A stretch of DNA of 64,000 nucleotides from an uncultured beta proteobacterium (GCA_903873485.1 CAIQOO010000101.1:1-64000), one strand, 5' to 3'; shown: positions 17,921 to 27,280, numbered from the stretch's first letter. Numbers and translations: made by a program. The notes: generated by a model not told the origin, from the letters alone.

Positions 17921-17992
17921 ACCTTGTGGGACAGACCAATCTACACGAGCGAAGCGGTGAGATTGCTCTGTCCCCAACAAATCGTCGGATGT
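17921..17992. repeat. Hairpin-forming repeat, copy 1
   Basis: GGGACAGACCAATCT (17928-17942) pairs with AGATTGCTCTGTCCC (17960-17974) with one mismatch in 15 bases, making a very stable stem with a 17-base loop. It directly follows the rodA stop. A second, near-identical copy begins 81 bases later. Such GGGACAG-type palindromes resemble REP elements mobilised by RAYT transposases, but no transposase gene is here. Confidence 0.85.
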
Positions 17993-18001
17993 TGGCTGTC
18001 C

Positions 18002-18075
18002 ACCTTGTGGGACAGACCAATCTACACGAGCCCAAGCAAGTGAGATTGCTCTGTCCCCAACAAATTGTCGGATGT
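18002..18075. repeat. Hairpin-forming repeat, copy 2
   Basis: Tandem direct copy of the preceding unit, with the same stem arms and a loop longer by two bases (CCAAGCAA versus GAAGCG). It runs up to the 5' end of tldD. The pair could act as a transcript-end or mRNA-stabilising structure between rodA and tldD, though no T-run follows. Confidence 0.85.
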
Positions 18076-18092
18076 CTCCTAGAATCGGATGC

Positions 18093-19553
18093 ATGATTTC
18101 ACGCGAACCCACGATTGAACGTTTGGCGATTGCCAAGTCCTTGTTGCTCACCCCTTTTGGTCTCGATGAATCTCACCTGGCGCGTGCGCTCGCCGAGATC
18201 AAGACCCGCAAGGTAGATGAAGCCGATCTGTATTTTCAGTACACCCGCAGCGAGGGCTGGAGTCTGGAAGAAGGGATTGTCAAAACCGGTTCTTTTTCGA
18301 TTGACCAGGGTGTCGGTGTGCGCGCCGTCAGCGGCGAGAAAACGGCGTTTGCCTATTCAGACGATATTTCCGAGGTCTCGTTGCTCGATGCCGCCCGCAC
18401 TGTACGATCAATTTCGGCTGTAGCCCAGACTGGACGTGCGCGAGTAGCTACAATAAAAATAGCATCATCACGCTCCCTGTACAACGGTCTGGACCCGATT
18501 GCCAGCCTCGACAGCAGCGCCAAGGTCGGTTTGCTGGAGAAAGTCGAGAAGCTGGCGCGGGCCAAAGACCCGCGGGTAGCGCAAGTCATGGCCGGTCTGG
18601 CGGCCGAATACGATGTGGTGCTGGTGGCGCGTGCCGATGGCACGCTGGCCGCCGATGTGCGCCCTATGGTGCGCCTGAGCGTGACGGTGATCGCCGAGCA
18701 AAAGGGCCGCCGTGAAGTCGGCTCAGCCGGCGGTGGCGGTCGTTTTGGTTTTGCCTACTTTGACGATGCGCTGATTGGCCAGTATGTTGATGAGGCAGTC
18801 AGCGCCGCCCTGACCAATTTGCAGGCGCGGCCCGCGCCGGCCGGTGAAATGACGGTGGTGCTGGGGCCGGGCTGGCCCGGCATCTTGCTGCATGAAGCCA
18901 TTGGCCACGGGCTGGAGGGCGACTTCAACCGCAAGGGTTCGAGCGCTTTCAGTGGCCGCATCGGCCAGCGGGTGGCGGCCAAGGGGGTGACGGTGCTTGA
19001 TGACGGCACGATTGCCGACCGGCGTGGTTCGCTCAATGTCGATGACGAGGGCAATGCCAGCGGTCGCAACGTGTTGATTGAAGACGGCATCCTCAAGGGT
19101 TACATCCAGGATGCCATGAACGCCCGCCTGATGGGTGTTGCGCCTACCGGCAATGGCCGGCGCGAGAGCTATGCCCATGTGCCGATTCCGCGCATGACCA
19201 ACACCTACATGCTCGGTGGCGACAAAACCTCCGAGGAAATTGTCGCCAGCATCAAGCGCGGCCTGTACGCCACCAACTTCGGCGGTGGTCAGGTCGATAT
19301 CACCTCGGGCAAGTTTGTCTTCTCGGCCAGCCTGGCCTACTGGGTGGAAAACGGCAAAATTTTGTACCCGGTCAAAGGCGCCACGCTGGTCGGCAGCGGG
19401 CCTGAATGCCTGAAGCGCGTCAGCATGATTGGCAACGACATGAAGCTCGACAGCGGTGTCGGCACCTGCGGCAAGGAAGGCCAGAGTGTGCCGGTGGGGG
19501 TGGGCCAGCCAACCCTGCGACTCGATGGCCTGACGGTCGGCGGAACCGCCTAG
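18093..19553 (+). CDS. tldD: TldD, metalloprotease subunit (TldD/TldE family)
   Basis: TldD is the catalytic half of the TldD/TldE zinc protease that trims peptides such as microcin precursors and degrades unfolded peptides. The zinc motif HEAIGHGLEGD is intact (HExxxH), followed by NRKGSSAFSGR. I start at the ATG encoding MISREPTIERL because the upstream one lies within the hairpin repeat; 486 residues fits the family. Around residues 118-133 (VATIKIASSRSLYNGLD) the coding sequence coincides with a 48-bp dispersed repeat copy. Confidence 0.93.
   Translation: MISREPTIERLAIAKSLLLTPFGLDESHLARALAEIKTRKVDEADLYFQYTRSEGWSLEEGIVKTGSFSIDQGVGVRAVSGEKTAFAYSDDISEVSLLDAARTVRSISAVAQTGRARVATIKIASSRSLYNGLDPIASLDSSAKVGLLEKVEKLARAKDPRVAQVMAGLAAEYDVVLVARADGTLAADVRPMVRLSVTVIAEQKGRREVGSAGGGGRFGFAYFDDALIGQYVDEAVSAALTNLQARPAPAGEMTVVLGPGWPGILLHEAIGHGLEGDFNRKGSSAFSGRIGQRVAAKGVTVLDDGTIADRRGSLNVDDEGNASGRNVLIEDGILKGYIQDAMNARLMGVAPTGNGRRESYAHVPIPRMTNTYMLGGDKTSEEIVASIKRGLYATNFGGGQVDITSGKFVFSASLAYWVENGKILYPVKGATLVGSGPECLKRVSMIGNDMKLDSGVGTCGKEGQSVPVGVGQPTLRLDGLTVGGTA
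18445..18493 (+). repeat. 48-bp dispersed repeat inside tldD (diverged copy)
   Basis: In the orientation opposite to the intergenic copies, the stretch reads CTACAATAAAAATAGC .. CACGC .. ACGGTCTGGACC, matching the reverse complement of the 22663 copy (CTATCAAATAAATAGC .. GCGC .. GGGCTGGAGGCC) with a small offset. It is translated in frame. Similarity is weaker than in the fliK copies. Confidence 0.45.
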
Positions 19554-19710
19554 CAGTCGCCGCTGGCTGCGTAAGCTGGCCGTGAAACGCCTGTGCTACA
19601 TTCCCAGCCGATGAATTCGGTCACTTTTTTCTTTGGCTACTTTTGGTTCTCAGGCGCCTGCGGCGGTAGAGAGTTTTGAACGTACCCAGATAAAACGTCC
19701 TGATTCCTCA

Positions 19711-19740
19711 AAAACCGCCGGCATCCCCGGCGGTTTTTTT
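19711..19740 (+). terminator. Rho-independent terminator
   Basis: AAAACCGCCGG, a 4-base loop CATC, CCGGCGG and a run of seven T. A strong GC stem followed by T, upstream of aroG; it would end transcription coming from tldD. Confidence 0.9.
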
Positions 19741-19778
19741 ATGTGTTTTTGATGCCCACCTGTTAAGGAAAAATTGCC

Positions 19779-20921
19779 ATGAATGCCAAAGCTGTCGTAG
19801 TGACCGCCCATGAAGCCTGGACCAGCTCTTTGAATGCCAACGCCACCGACCGCACCGGCGAGACCGACAACGAACGTATCAAGGACATCACCGTGTTACC
19901 CCCACCCGAGCATTTGATCCGGTTTTTCCCGATTCATGGCACGCCGGTCGAAAAGATGATCAGCGCCACCCGGCGCAACATCCATGCCATCATGACGGCC
20001 AAGGATGACCGCCTGCTGGTGATCATCGGTCCCTGTTCGATTCATGACCCGGCAGCGGCCATGGACTACGCCCGCAGGCTCTTGGCCGAGCGCGAAAAAT
20101 ATGCCGATTCGCTGGAGATCGTCATGCGCGTCTATTTTGAGAAACCGCGCACCACGGTGGGCTGGAAAGGGCTGATCAACGACCCCTACCTCGACGAGAG
20201 TTTCCGCATTGACGAGGGCCTGCGCATGGCACGCCAGTTGCTGATCGAGATCAACCGGCTTGGCCTGCCCGCCGGCAGCGAGTTTCTGGACGTGATTTCG
20301 CCGCAATACCTGGGCGACCTGATTTCCTGGGGGGCAATTGGCGCACGCACCACCGAAAGCCAGGTGCACCGGGAACTGGCCTCAGGGCTGTCGGCGCCGA
20401 TTGGCTTCAAGAACGGCACCGACGGCAACATCAAAATTGCCACCGATGCAATCCAGGCAGCGGCTGGTGGCCACCACTTTTTGTCGGTGCACAAAAATGG
20501 CCAAGTGGCGATTGTGCAGACCAAGGGCAACAAGGACTGCCACCTGATCTTGCGCGGCGGCAAAGTGCCCAACTATGACGCAGCCAGCGTTGCCGCCGCC
20601 TGTGCCGAGCTGGCCAAGTCGAAACTTCAGTCCACCCTGATGGTCGATTGCAGCCACGCCAACAGCAGCAAGCAGCATGAAAAGCAACTGGATGTGGCGC
20701 GCAACATTGCGGCCCAAATATCCGGAGGCTCCAGACAGGTGTTTGGCGTGATGGTCGAAAGTCATTTGAATCCCGGCGCACAAAAGTTCACGCCCGGCAA
20801 GGACAAGACCGACCGGCTGACCTATGGCCAAAGCATCACCGATGCCTGTCTGGGTTGGGAGCAGTCGCTGCAGGCACTGGAGGTGTTGTCGCAAGCGGTG
20901 CTGACGCGCCGGGCCGGATAA
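19779..20921 (+). CDS. aroG: 3-deoxy-7-phosphoheptulonate (DAHP) synthase, class I
   Basis: The enzyme condenses phosphoenolpyruvate and erythrose 4-phosphate, the first step of the shikimate pathway. Class I AroG/AroF/AroH motifs: VIIGPCSIHDPAAAMDYA, MRVYFEKPRTTVGWKG, DLISWGAIGARTTESQ.HRE and SHANSSKQ. 380 residues; the N-terminal 25 residues are a short extension. A ribosome site AAGGA precedes the ATG. Which aromatic amino acid inhibits it cannot be told securely; similarity is to the Phe/Tyr-sensitive group. Confidence 0.93.
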   Translation: MNAKAVVVTAHEAWTSSLNANATDRTGETDNERIKDITVLPPPEHLIRFFPIHGTPVEKMISATRRNIHAIMTAKDDRLLVIIGPCSIHDPAAAMDYARRLLAEREKYADSLEIVMRVYFEKPRTTVGWKGLINDPYLDESFRIDEGLRMARQLLIEINRLGLPAGSEFLDVISPQYLGDLISWGAIGARTTESQVHRELASGLSAPIGFKNGTDGNIKIATDAIQAAAGGHHFLSVHKNGQVAIVQTKGNKDCHLILRGGKVPNYDAASVAAACAELAKSKLQSTLMVDCSHANSSKQHEKQLDVARNIAAQISGGSRQVFGVMVESHLNPGAQKFTPGKDKTDRLTYGQSITDACLGWEQSLQALEVLSQAVLTRRAG

Positions 20922-20984
20922 AGTTGGAACTCGCCGCAGCGCATTCGGGGCATCCCGGAACTATCCAGAAATTTATAACAAATT

Positions 20985-21032
20985 GGCCTCTAACCCTTTC
21001 TGGTATTGCGCTAACAGCTATTTATTTTGTAG
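20985..21032 (+). repeat. 48-bp dispersed repeat, intergenic copy after aroG
   Basis: GGCCTCTAACCCTTTCTGGTATTGCGCTAACAGCTATTTATTTTGTAG. It has the same length and core as the copy at 22663-22710 and the same orientation. It lies between aroG and the damaged methyltransferase ORF, so the two copies form direct repeats around the decayed patch. Confidence 0.75.
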
Positions 21033-21053
21033 TAATTTTGAGTAATCAACCCG

Positions 21054-21629
21054 ATGTCTGACCCTGTCCTGAACGCCGCCACACCCAGCCAGAGCAAGCT
21101 GGAACTGCTGCGCCTGCATTTTCCGCAAGCTGTCGAGACTGATGCTGATGGCCGCATCCGCATCAACGCCGCTGCCCTGCAAATGGCAATTGACCCCGGC
21201 AACCTGGCGGGCATTCATGTGAAAGAAGACGGCTACGAGCTGCGCTGTGTCGGCAAGCGCGAGGCTTACCACAGCGCCTTTGTGCCAGTGCAAAAAATCT
21301 TGACCCCGCTGCCTGCCGAGAGCAAACACTGGGACAGCACCGGCAACCTGCTGCTGTCCGAAGGCCTGCCACTCACCACCGTGCTGCACCCCGTCAAAGA
21401 CCAGCGCCTCTACCTTGCCGCCGACGTGCTGCTGATCGTGCAAGCCGTGCCGCTGGACGAACTGATCGACACCCTGCACACCCTGCACACCCTGCAAGCT
21501 GCTGGTACACCGGAGCTGCACCTCACCGTTTATGCACCGTGGATTGCCAACAACAACTTCATGCTCGGCATCAAAACCGTGGCCGAGTCGCTGGGCTATT
21601 CGCCTGACAAGCTGCGGCTGCGCGGCTAA
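21054..21629 (+). pseudogene. Gutted type III-like DNA methyltransferase (N- and C-terminal remnants)
   Basis: The first ~105 residues look like the N-terminus of type III Mod methyltransferases: KLELLRLHFPQAVETDADGR, YELRCVGKREAYHSAF, then a TLxP.. ESxxWDSTGNLL pattern. In the family this is followed by EGDN.. and the DPPY catalytic motif, but here the sequence jumps to an unrelated stretch and ends LGYSPDKLRLRG after 191 residues with no SAM or DPPY motif. I read it as a large in-frame internal deletion. It could instead be an expressed short protein. A 9-base tandem repeat encodes THTLHTL near residue 142. Confidence 0.6.
21471..21497 (+). repeat. Nine-base tandem repeat in methyltransferase remnant
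   Basis: ACCCTGCAC occurs in about three consecutive copies, encoding the TLHTLHTLQ run. It is in a degenerating gene and may be a slippage product. Confidence 0.75.
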
Positions 21630-21657
21630 GGCACAACGACTTGAAAGGGACGAAACC

Positions 21658-21804
21658 ATGAACGCTGACCTGCTCAATCGGATTCGACTCGGCGAAGACT
21701 CTTACCTCGAACTCAAGCAACTGATCTGGCGTGGCGTGGGAAAAATCAACGAACCCCACCCCGACGCTATTGGCACCGTGTCGGTCACGCCCGGCGCACG
21801 ATGA
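21658..21804 (+). pseudogene. AlbA_2/Schlafen-type ATPase gene, 5' fragment
   Basis: MNADLLNRIRLGEDSYLELKQ is the typical start of AlbA_2-domain ATP-binding proteins (RecG-like annotation). After ~35 residues the family match ends and the frame closes with TGA; its stop overlaps the ATG of the 3' fragment. Roughly 100 residues that normally join the two parts, including the rest of the AlbA domain, are missing. GAAAGGGA upstream shows the old ribosome site. Confidence 0.65.
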
Positions 21805-22622
21805 GCACCGACTATCTGGCGCGGCTTTTTCAGCAGCGCAGCCAGGCCCGACTGATCCGGTTTGAAGAGCAGCCGGTGACCCAGGCCCCTGATTTCAAGA
21901 GCCTGCCATGGCGCATGCTCAAATCGTTCCTGCACGACGACCAGGGCGATGAAGCCACCCAGTTCAAACGCCTGCACTTGCTCACCGAGGTCGATGACCG
22001 ACCGGTTTTGACGGTCGCCGGAGTGTTGCTCTGCACAGAAAACCCGTCCGAATGGATTCGTGGTGCCAGCATTTTGGCGGTGGCCTACCGTGGCCTGCGC
22101 AATGACCCGGCAGACCAGCTCGATGCCAAGGAATTCAATGGCCCGATCACCGACCAAATCTGGGATGCTTTTGGTTTTGTCATGCGCCACATGCTGGTGC
22201 CTGCGACAAAAAACCTGGGGCGTATCGACTACCCGCAATACAGCCGCCGCGCCGTGTTTGAAGCCATCGTCAATGCTGTGGCGCACCGCGATTATTCGAT
22301 CCATGGCGCACGCATCCGCTTGTTCATGTTTGCCGACCGGCTGAAGCTGTGCGTGCCGGGGGCGCTGGCCAATTCGATGTCGATTGACACCATGACCCAG
22401 ATGTCGCTGCCACGCAATGACGTGCTGTGCAGCTTGCTGTCGCGCCTGCCGATGAAAGAATTCGACCTGGACCGCCAGTATGTGATGGACCGGCGCGGGG
22501 CCAGTGTTGAGGTCATTTTGAGCGAGAGCGAAAAACTCTCTGGCCGGGTGCCCGTCTATCGACTGATTGCCGACTTGGAGCTGCAACTGACGATTTACGC
22601 CGCCCCTTCGCCCCACGACTGA
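21801..22622 (+). pseudogene. AlbA_2/Schlafen-type ATPase gene, 3' fragment (HATPase part)
   Basis: The 273-residue frame begins inside the family (DYLARLFQQRSQARLIRFEEQ) and runs through the HATPase_c_4 region: VFEAIVNAVAHRDYSIHG (the N and D of the ATP site), MDRRGASVEVIL and the C-terminal VYRLIADLELQLTIYAA. It therefore lacks the AlbA domain but keeps an open, well-preserved ATPase part. Together with the preceding fragment it is one gene broken by an internal deletion, or possibly two coupled ORFs. Intact relatives occur with restriction or defence genes. Confidence 0.65.
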
Positions 22623-22662
22623 TTCACCCCATGAAAGAATGTGCCAGTTTACAAGCTTTTTT

Positions 22663-22710
22663 GGCCTCCAGCCCTTATGCCGCAAGCGCAAAAAGCTATT
22701 TATTTGATAG
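22663..22710 (+). repeat. 48-bp dispersed repeat overlapping the mpl 3' end
   Basis: GGCCTCCAGCCCTTATGCCGCAAGCGCAAAAAGCTATTTATTTGATAG. On the reverse strand it supplies the last codons and the TAG stop of mpl. Same orientation as the 20985 copy, and 46-48 bases long like it. Confidence 0.75.
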
Positions 22711-24096
22711 TGACTCGAGCAGCTTGGCGTGGACTCCGCCAAAGCCGCCATTGCTCATGCAGACGATATGGTCACCGGCCTGGGCCACCAGGCAGACCTG
22801 CTTGACCAGCGTGTCGATGCTGTCAGCCACCCGCACCTTGCTGCCCATTGGGGCGAGTGCGTCGGCGGCATCCCAGCCCAGGCCAGCGCTGTGGCAAAAG
22901 GCCAGGTCGGCTGAGACCAGGCTCCAGGGCAGCAGCGCCTTCATGCTGCCGAGTTTCATGGTGTTGGAGCGCGGCTCGAACACCGCCAGAATGCGCTCGC
23001 CGGGCTGCAGGGTGGCGCGCAGGCCGTCGAGCGTGGTGCGAATGGCCGTGGGGTGGTGGGCAAAGTCGTCATAGACCGTGATCTGGCCGGTGCCGGTAGT
23101 GATGCTGCCGCGCAGTTCCATGCGTCGCTTGACGTTCTCGAAACTGCCCAGCGCCTTTGCAGCCACAGCAGGCGATACGCCGACATGCTCGGCGGCGGCA
23201 ATGGCTGCCAGCGCGTTGAGCTGGTTGTGCGTACCGGTCAAGGACCAGGTGACGTGGCCAGCCAGCCGGCCTTGTTGCAGCACATCAAAGTCATGGGCCG
23301 GGCCGGCGGCAGTGAAATCACTGACCGCCGCGCCAAAACTGCGCACCTCGCTCCAGCAGCCCAGATGCAGCACCCGCGCCAGGCTTTCTTCGAGTCCGTT
23401 GACCACGATCCGCCCGCTGCCATGGACGCCGCTGCCGGGAACCGTGCGCACCAGGTGGTGAAACTGGCGCTCGATGGCCGCCAGGTCGTCAAAAATGTCG
23501 GCATGGTCGAATTCGAGGTTGTTCAGCACGGCAGTGCGGGGCCGGTAATGGACAAACTTGCTGCGCTTGTCAAAAAATGCCGTGTCGTACTCGTCGGCCT
23601 CAATGACAAAGGTTTTTTGCGCGCCCAGCCGGGCCGACACGCCAAAGTTCAGCGGCACGCCGCCGACCAGAAAGCCGGGCTGCAACCCGGCGCATTCCAG
23701 AATCCAGCTTGTCATGGCGGTGGTGGTGGTTTTGCCATGGGTGCCGGCAATGGCGATCACATGGCGGCCCTGCAAAATGTGTTCAGACAGCCACTGCGGC
23801 CCGCTGGTGTAAGGCAGTCCGGCATCCAAAATGGCTTCCATCAGCGGGAATTTCGGACTGCCATCGGCCAACTGGGCGCGGCTAACCACGTTGCCAACGA
23901 CAAACATGTCGGGCTGGAGTGCCCGTTGATCGGCAGCAAAACCTTCGATCAGGTCAATGCCCAGGGCGCGAAGCTGGTCGCTCATGGGCGGATAGACGCC
24001 CGCGTCGCAGCCGGTGACCTGGTGACCGGCCTCGCGTGCCAACGCTGCCAGACCGCCCATAAAGGTGCCGCAAATGCCAAGAATGTGTAAGTGCAT
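22696..24096 (-). CDS. mpl: UDP-MurNAc:L-Ala-gamma-D-Glu-meso-DAP ligase Mpl
   Basis: Mpl re-attaches the recycled murein tripeptide to UDP-MurNAc. Mur-ligase features: HILGICGTFMGGLAALAREAGH at the N-terminus (Mpl-specific), the P-loop AGTHGKTTTTAM (~residue 117), EADEYDTAFFDKRSKFVHY, and DDFAHHPTAI. 466 residues, typical. The C-terminal end (ESLSNK and the stop) lies in a repeat copy, so the native end may have been replaced. Functionally linked to ampD at 29.9 kb (murein recycling). Confidence 0.93.
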   Translation of the reverse strand: MHLHILGICGTFMGGLAALAREAGHQVTGCDAGVYPPMSDQLRALGIDLIEGFAADQRALQPDMFVVGNVVSRAQLADGSPKFPLMEAILDAGLPYTSGPQWLSEHILQGRHVIAIAGTHGKTTTTAMTSWILECAGLQPGFLVGGVPLNFGVSARLGAQKTFVIEADEYDTAFFDKRSKFVHYRPRTAVLNNLEFDHADIFDDLAAIERQFHHLVRTVPGSGVHGSGRIVVNGLEESLARVLHLGCWSEVRSFGAAVSDFTAAGPAHDFDVLQQGRLAGHVTWSLTGTHNQLNALAAIAAAEHVGVSPAVAAKALGSFENVKRRMELRGSITTGTGQITVYDDFAHHPTAIRTTLDGLRATLQPGERILAVFEPRSNTMKLGSMKALLPWSLVSADLAFCHSAGLGWDAADALAPMGSKVRVADSIDTLVKQVCLVAQAGDHIVCMSNGGFGGVHAKLLESLSNK

Positions 24097-24185
24097 GGCT
24101 GGATTTTAGGGTGGCTGCCGATTTCCACTGGTGCATGCCCGCAAGTCAGACCAAGCCGGCAAAATGCGGGCAAAATCGCCAGATC

Positions 24186-24779
24186 ATGTTTGAGATCAAA
24201 TCTGAAATTGCGGCGCTTGCAGCCCGCCTGGTGGTGCAAGAGGGGCTGGAGTACGGCCCGGCCAAGCGGCGTGCGGCCAGGGCGCTCGGCGCACATAACC
24301 GCAAGCCCTTGCCTGGCAATGACGAACTTGAGGACGCAGTGTGGGACTACATTGCGATTTTTTGTGCAGAATCCCAGCCGGTCGATCTGCTGGCACTGCG
24401 CCAGTTGGCGCTGGTCTGGATGGAGCGACTGGCTGTTTTTCGGCCCTATTTAAGTGGTGCCGTCTGGCATGGAACGGCTACCCGCCTGTCGGATATTTAC
24501 CTGCAATTGTTTTGTGATGATTGCAAGTCTGCCGAACTGGCACTGATCGACAAGCGCGTCAACTACCTGGCGCGCAGTGTCACGGGGCTTCATGGCGAGA
24601 CCGTGGAAACCTTGAGCATTCATGCGTTTTGTCCGGATTTGCAAGAAGAAATTGGGGTGCATTTGATGATTTATGACCTTGACGATGTGCGTGGCGCGCT
24701 AAAGCCAGACTCGCGCGGTCGCCCGCCGCGCGGTGACGCCCAGGCCTTGCGCCGTTTGTTGGCGGCGGTGCTGTCTTGA
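24186..24779 (+). CDS. Hypothetical protein upstream of a TlpA-like redoxin
   Basis: A 197-residue protein without recognised domain. I start at MFEIKSEIAALAARLVVQEG, because the upstream 25 residues of the ORF track are unlike coding sequence. It opens with a helical block (GLEYGPAKRRAARALG), has no signal peptide and looks soluble. Homologues next to mpl are common in Comamonadaceae to my recollection. Its stop overlaps the following TTG start, so the two are translationally coupled. Confidence 0.6.
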   Translation: MFEIKSEIAALAARLVVQEGLEYGPAKRRAARALGAHNRKPLPGNDELEDAVWDYIAIFCAESQPVDLLALRQLALVWMERLAVFRPYLSGAVWHGTATRLSDIYLQLFCDDCKSAELALIDKRVNYLARSVTGLHGETVETLSIHAFCPDLQEEIGVHLMIYDLDDVRGALKPDSRGRPPRGDAQALRRLLAAVLS

Positions 24780-25327
24780 GTGCCCGGCAGGCGGGTAGGT
24801 CGCGCCGGGGCTGGCTGGCGCTAGCCGGCGGCGTTGCACTGGCAGCGGTAGGCGCGGGTCTGGCCTGGCGCAAATCAAGTCAACAATCAAGAGAACTTTC
24901 CGCAGTGGAAGCCGCACTGTGGCGGCAGACTTTTAGCCAAGTCGATGGACAGATTCTGAACATGGCCGGGTTCATGGGTCGCCCGCTGGTGCTGAACTTC
25001 TGGGCCACCTGGTGTCCGCCTTGTGTCGAAGAACTACCTTTGTTGAACGCTTTTTTTCTGAAGAACAGAGCCAAAGATTGGCAAGTTCTGGGTTTGGCGG
25101 TCGATCAGGCCATGCCGGTGAAGCGTTTTCTGGAGCGTTCGCCACTGTCTTTTCCGGTGGCTCTGGCTGGTTTTCCGGGGGTTGAATTGAGCCGGTCACT
25201 TGGCAATTTGACCGGGGCGCTGCCGTTCAGCGTGGTGCTTGGTGCCGGTGGCGCTGTGCAGCACCGTAAAATGGGCAAGGTCACCCCTGCCGATCTGGAT
25301 GCCTGGATCGGTCTGCGGGGTTCATGA
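24776..25327 (+). CDS. TlpA-family thiol:disulfide redoxin, membrane-anchored
   Basis: The protein has a basic N-terminus and one hydrophobic segment (WLALAGGVALAAVGAGLAW, residues ~12-30), so the thioredoxin domain faces the periplasm. The active site is WATWCPPCVEELPLLN, a CPPC redox pair, and the fold ends with a GALPFSVVLGAGG cis-Pro region. It likely reduces disulfides in periplasmic or cytochrome-c maturation clients. The start is a TTG overlapping the previous stop; 183 residues. Confidence 0.85.
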   Translation: MSARQAGRSRRGWLALAGGVALAAVGAGLAWRKSSQQSRELSAVEAALWRQTFSQVDGQILNMAGFMGRPLVLNFWATWCPPCVEELPLLNAFFLKNRAKDWQVLGLAVDQAMPVKRFLERSPLSFPVALAGFPGVELSRSLGNLTGALPFSVVLGAGGAVQHRKMGKVTPADLDAWIGLRGS

Positions 25328-25449
25328 CGGCGTTTGTGTTGCGCCAAAAAAATACATTTCTGGCTTTTATTTTTCGCGTTTTCTATATCACTTTACCAAC
25401 ACGCAAGCCCAAGCTGGCTTGACTTCCCCCTTTGTTCGCTGGAGACCAC

Positions 25450-25902
25450 ATGGACCTTAGAAAACTCAAAACCCTGATTGACCTGGTGTCAGAGTCGAAT
25501 GTCTCGGAGCTTGAAATTACCGAAGCCGAGGGCAAGGTGCGCATTGTCAAGGGCAGTGGCATGATGGCTCCACAATATGTGCAGACCCATGTTCCTGTGC
25601 AGACCATGCCGGCAGCCATGGCACCGCTTGCCAGCGAGCTTGCGGCACCAGCCGTGGTGGCTGAAACCGGCCACATCACCAAGTCGCCCATGGTGGGCAC
25701 GTTTTACCGGTCAGCGTCCCCGGATGCCAAGGCTTTTGTGGAACTGGGTGATGCTGTCAAGGAGGGCGACACCATTTGCATCATTGAGGCGATGAAAATC
25801 CTCAATGAGATTGAGGCTGACAAAACCGGCACCATCAAACGCATCCTGGCCGAAAACGGCCAGGCGGTGGAATACGGCCAGCCCCTGTTCATCATTGAAT
25901 GA
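25450..25902 (+). CDS. accB: Acetyl-CoA carboxylase biotin carboxyl carrier protein AccB
   Basis: AccB carries the biotin that AccC carboxylates, in the first step of fatty acid synthesis. It begins [17 protein letters not shown], has a Pro/Ala-rich hinge (~45-70), then the biotinyl domain with EAMKI around the biotinylated Lys. The start is the ATG behind GGAG, not the upstream TTG of the ORF track. 150 residues; accC follows 15 bases later. Confidence 0.96.
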   Translation: MDLRKLKTLIDLVSESNVSELEITEAEGKVRIVKGSGMMAPQYVQTHVPVQTMPAAMAPLASELAAPAVVAETGHITKSPMVGTFYRSASPDAKAFVELGDAVKEGDTICIIEAMKILNEIEADKTGTIKRILAENGQAVEYGQPLFIIE

Positions 25903-25917
25903 TGTCAGGCATTACCC

Positions 25918-27267
25918 ATGTTTAAAAAAATCCTGGTGGCCAACCGTGGCGAGATCGCCTTGCGGATTCAGCGGGCCTGCCGTGAACTCGGCATCAAGGC
26001 GGTGATGGTCTATTCAGAAGCTGATCGCGAGGCCAAGTACATCAAGCTGGCCGATGAGGCGGTTTGCATTGGCCCGGCGGCATCAAGCCTGAGCTATCTG
26101 AATATGCCCGCCATTATTTCGGCTGCTGAAGTCACCGATGCCGAGGCGATTCACCCAGGCTATGGTTTTTTGAGCGAAAACGCCGATTTTGCCGAGCGGG
26201 TGGAACGCAGTGGTTTTCAGTTTATTGGCCCGACACCTGAGTCGATACGCCTGATGGGTGACAAGGTGTCGGCCAAACAGGCGATGATCAAAGCCGGGGT
26301 GCCTTGTGTGCCAGGCTCTGAGGGTGAGTTGCCCGACGACCCGGTGCAGATCAAGCGCCTTGCCAAGAGCATTGGGTATCCGGTGATCATCAAGGCGACC
26401 GGCGGCGGCGGCGGGCGTGGCATGCGGGTGGTGCATACCGAGGCGGCGCTGATCAACGCCGTGACCATGACCAAGAATGAAGCCTCAATCGCCTTTGGCA
26501 ACCCGGCGGTCTATCTGGAGAAGTTTCTGCAAAATCCGCGCCACATCGAAATCCAGATTCTGGCCGACAAGTACAAGAATGCCGTTTATTTGGGTGAGCG
26601 TGACTGCTCGATGCAGCGGCGGCACCAGAAAATCATTGAGGAAGCGCCAGCACCGGGCATTCTCCGCAAGATCATTGAACGGGTGGGTGACCGTTGTGTT
26701 GCGGCCTGCAAAAAAATTGGTTACCGGGGTGCCGGCACCTTTGAGTTTTTGTTTGAAGACGGCGAGTTTTACTTTATCGAGATGAATACTCGGGTTCAGG
26801 TGGAGCATCCGGTCACTGAAATGACCACCGGCATTGACATTGTCAAAACCCAGATCATGGTGGCAGCCGGCGAGCGCTTGCCGTTCACCCAGCGGCAAAT
26901 CCAGATTCGCGGCCATGCCATTGAATGCCGCCTGAATGCCGAAGATTCGTACAAATTCATCCCGTCAGCCGGGCGCATCACCATGTGGCACCCGCCGGGC
27001 GGTCCCGGGGTGCGGGTGGACTCCCATGCCTATACCAATTATTATGTGCCGCCCAACTATGACTCGATGATTGGCAAGATCATTGTGCATGGAGATACCC
27101 GGGAGCAGGCGCTGGCGCGCATGCGCACGGCGCTTGGCGAGACGGTGGTGGAAGGCATCAATACCAATATTGCCTTGCATCGGGACCTGATGATCGATGC
27201 CAAATTCATGTCCGGGGGCACCAACATTCATTACCTGGAAGGCTGGCTGGCCGACCGCGCCCGCTAA
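25918..27267 (+). CDS. accC: Acetyl-CoA carboxylase biotin carboxylase subunit AccC
   Basis: AccC carboxylates biotin on AccB using ATP and bicarbonate. The N-terminus [27 protein letters not shown] and ATP-grasp glycine loop [11 protein letters not shown] are clear, with [12 protein letters not shown] and [14 protein letters not shown] (active-site Arg and Glu). 449 residues, exactly the family norm. It forms an operon with accB, and prmA follows after 13 bases. Confidence 0.97.
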   Translation: MFKKILVANRGEIALRIQRACRELGIKAVMVYSEADREAKYIKLADEAVCIGPAASSLSYLNMPAIISAAEVTDAEAIHPGYGFLSENADFAERVERSGFQFIGPTPESIRLMGDKVSAKQAMIKAGVPCVPGSEGELPDDPVQIKRLAKSIGYPVIIKATGGGGGRGMRVVHTEAALINAVTMTKNEASIAFGNPAVYLEKFLQNPRHIEIQILADKYKNAVYLGERDCSMQRRHQKIIEEAPAPGILRKIIERVGDRCVAACKKIGYRGAGTFEFLFEDGEFYFIEMNTRVQVEHPVTEMTTGIDIVKTQIMVAAGERLPFTQRQIQIRGHAIECRLNAEDSYKFIPSAGRITMWHPPGGPGVRVDSHAYTNYYVPPNYDSMIGKIIVHGDTREQALARMRTALGETVVEGINTNIALHRDLMIDAKFMSGGTNIHYLEGWLADRAR

Positions 27268-27280
27268 AGCCGGTTTCACC

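Noticed and set aside
21702-22751. 349-residue reverse frame across the AlbA-like fragments
   Set aside because: Shadow of the opposite-strand remnant; composition is His/Gln/Arg-rich without domain signal.
23053-24090. 345-residue forward frame over mpl
   Set aside because: Antisense shadow of mpl with no homology pattern; the mpl product is clear.
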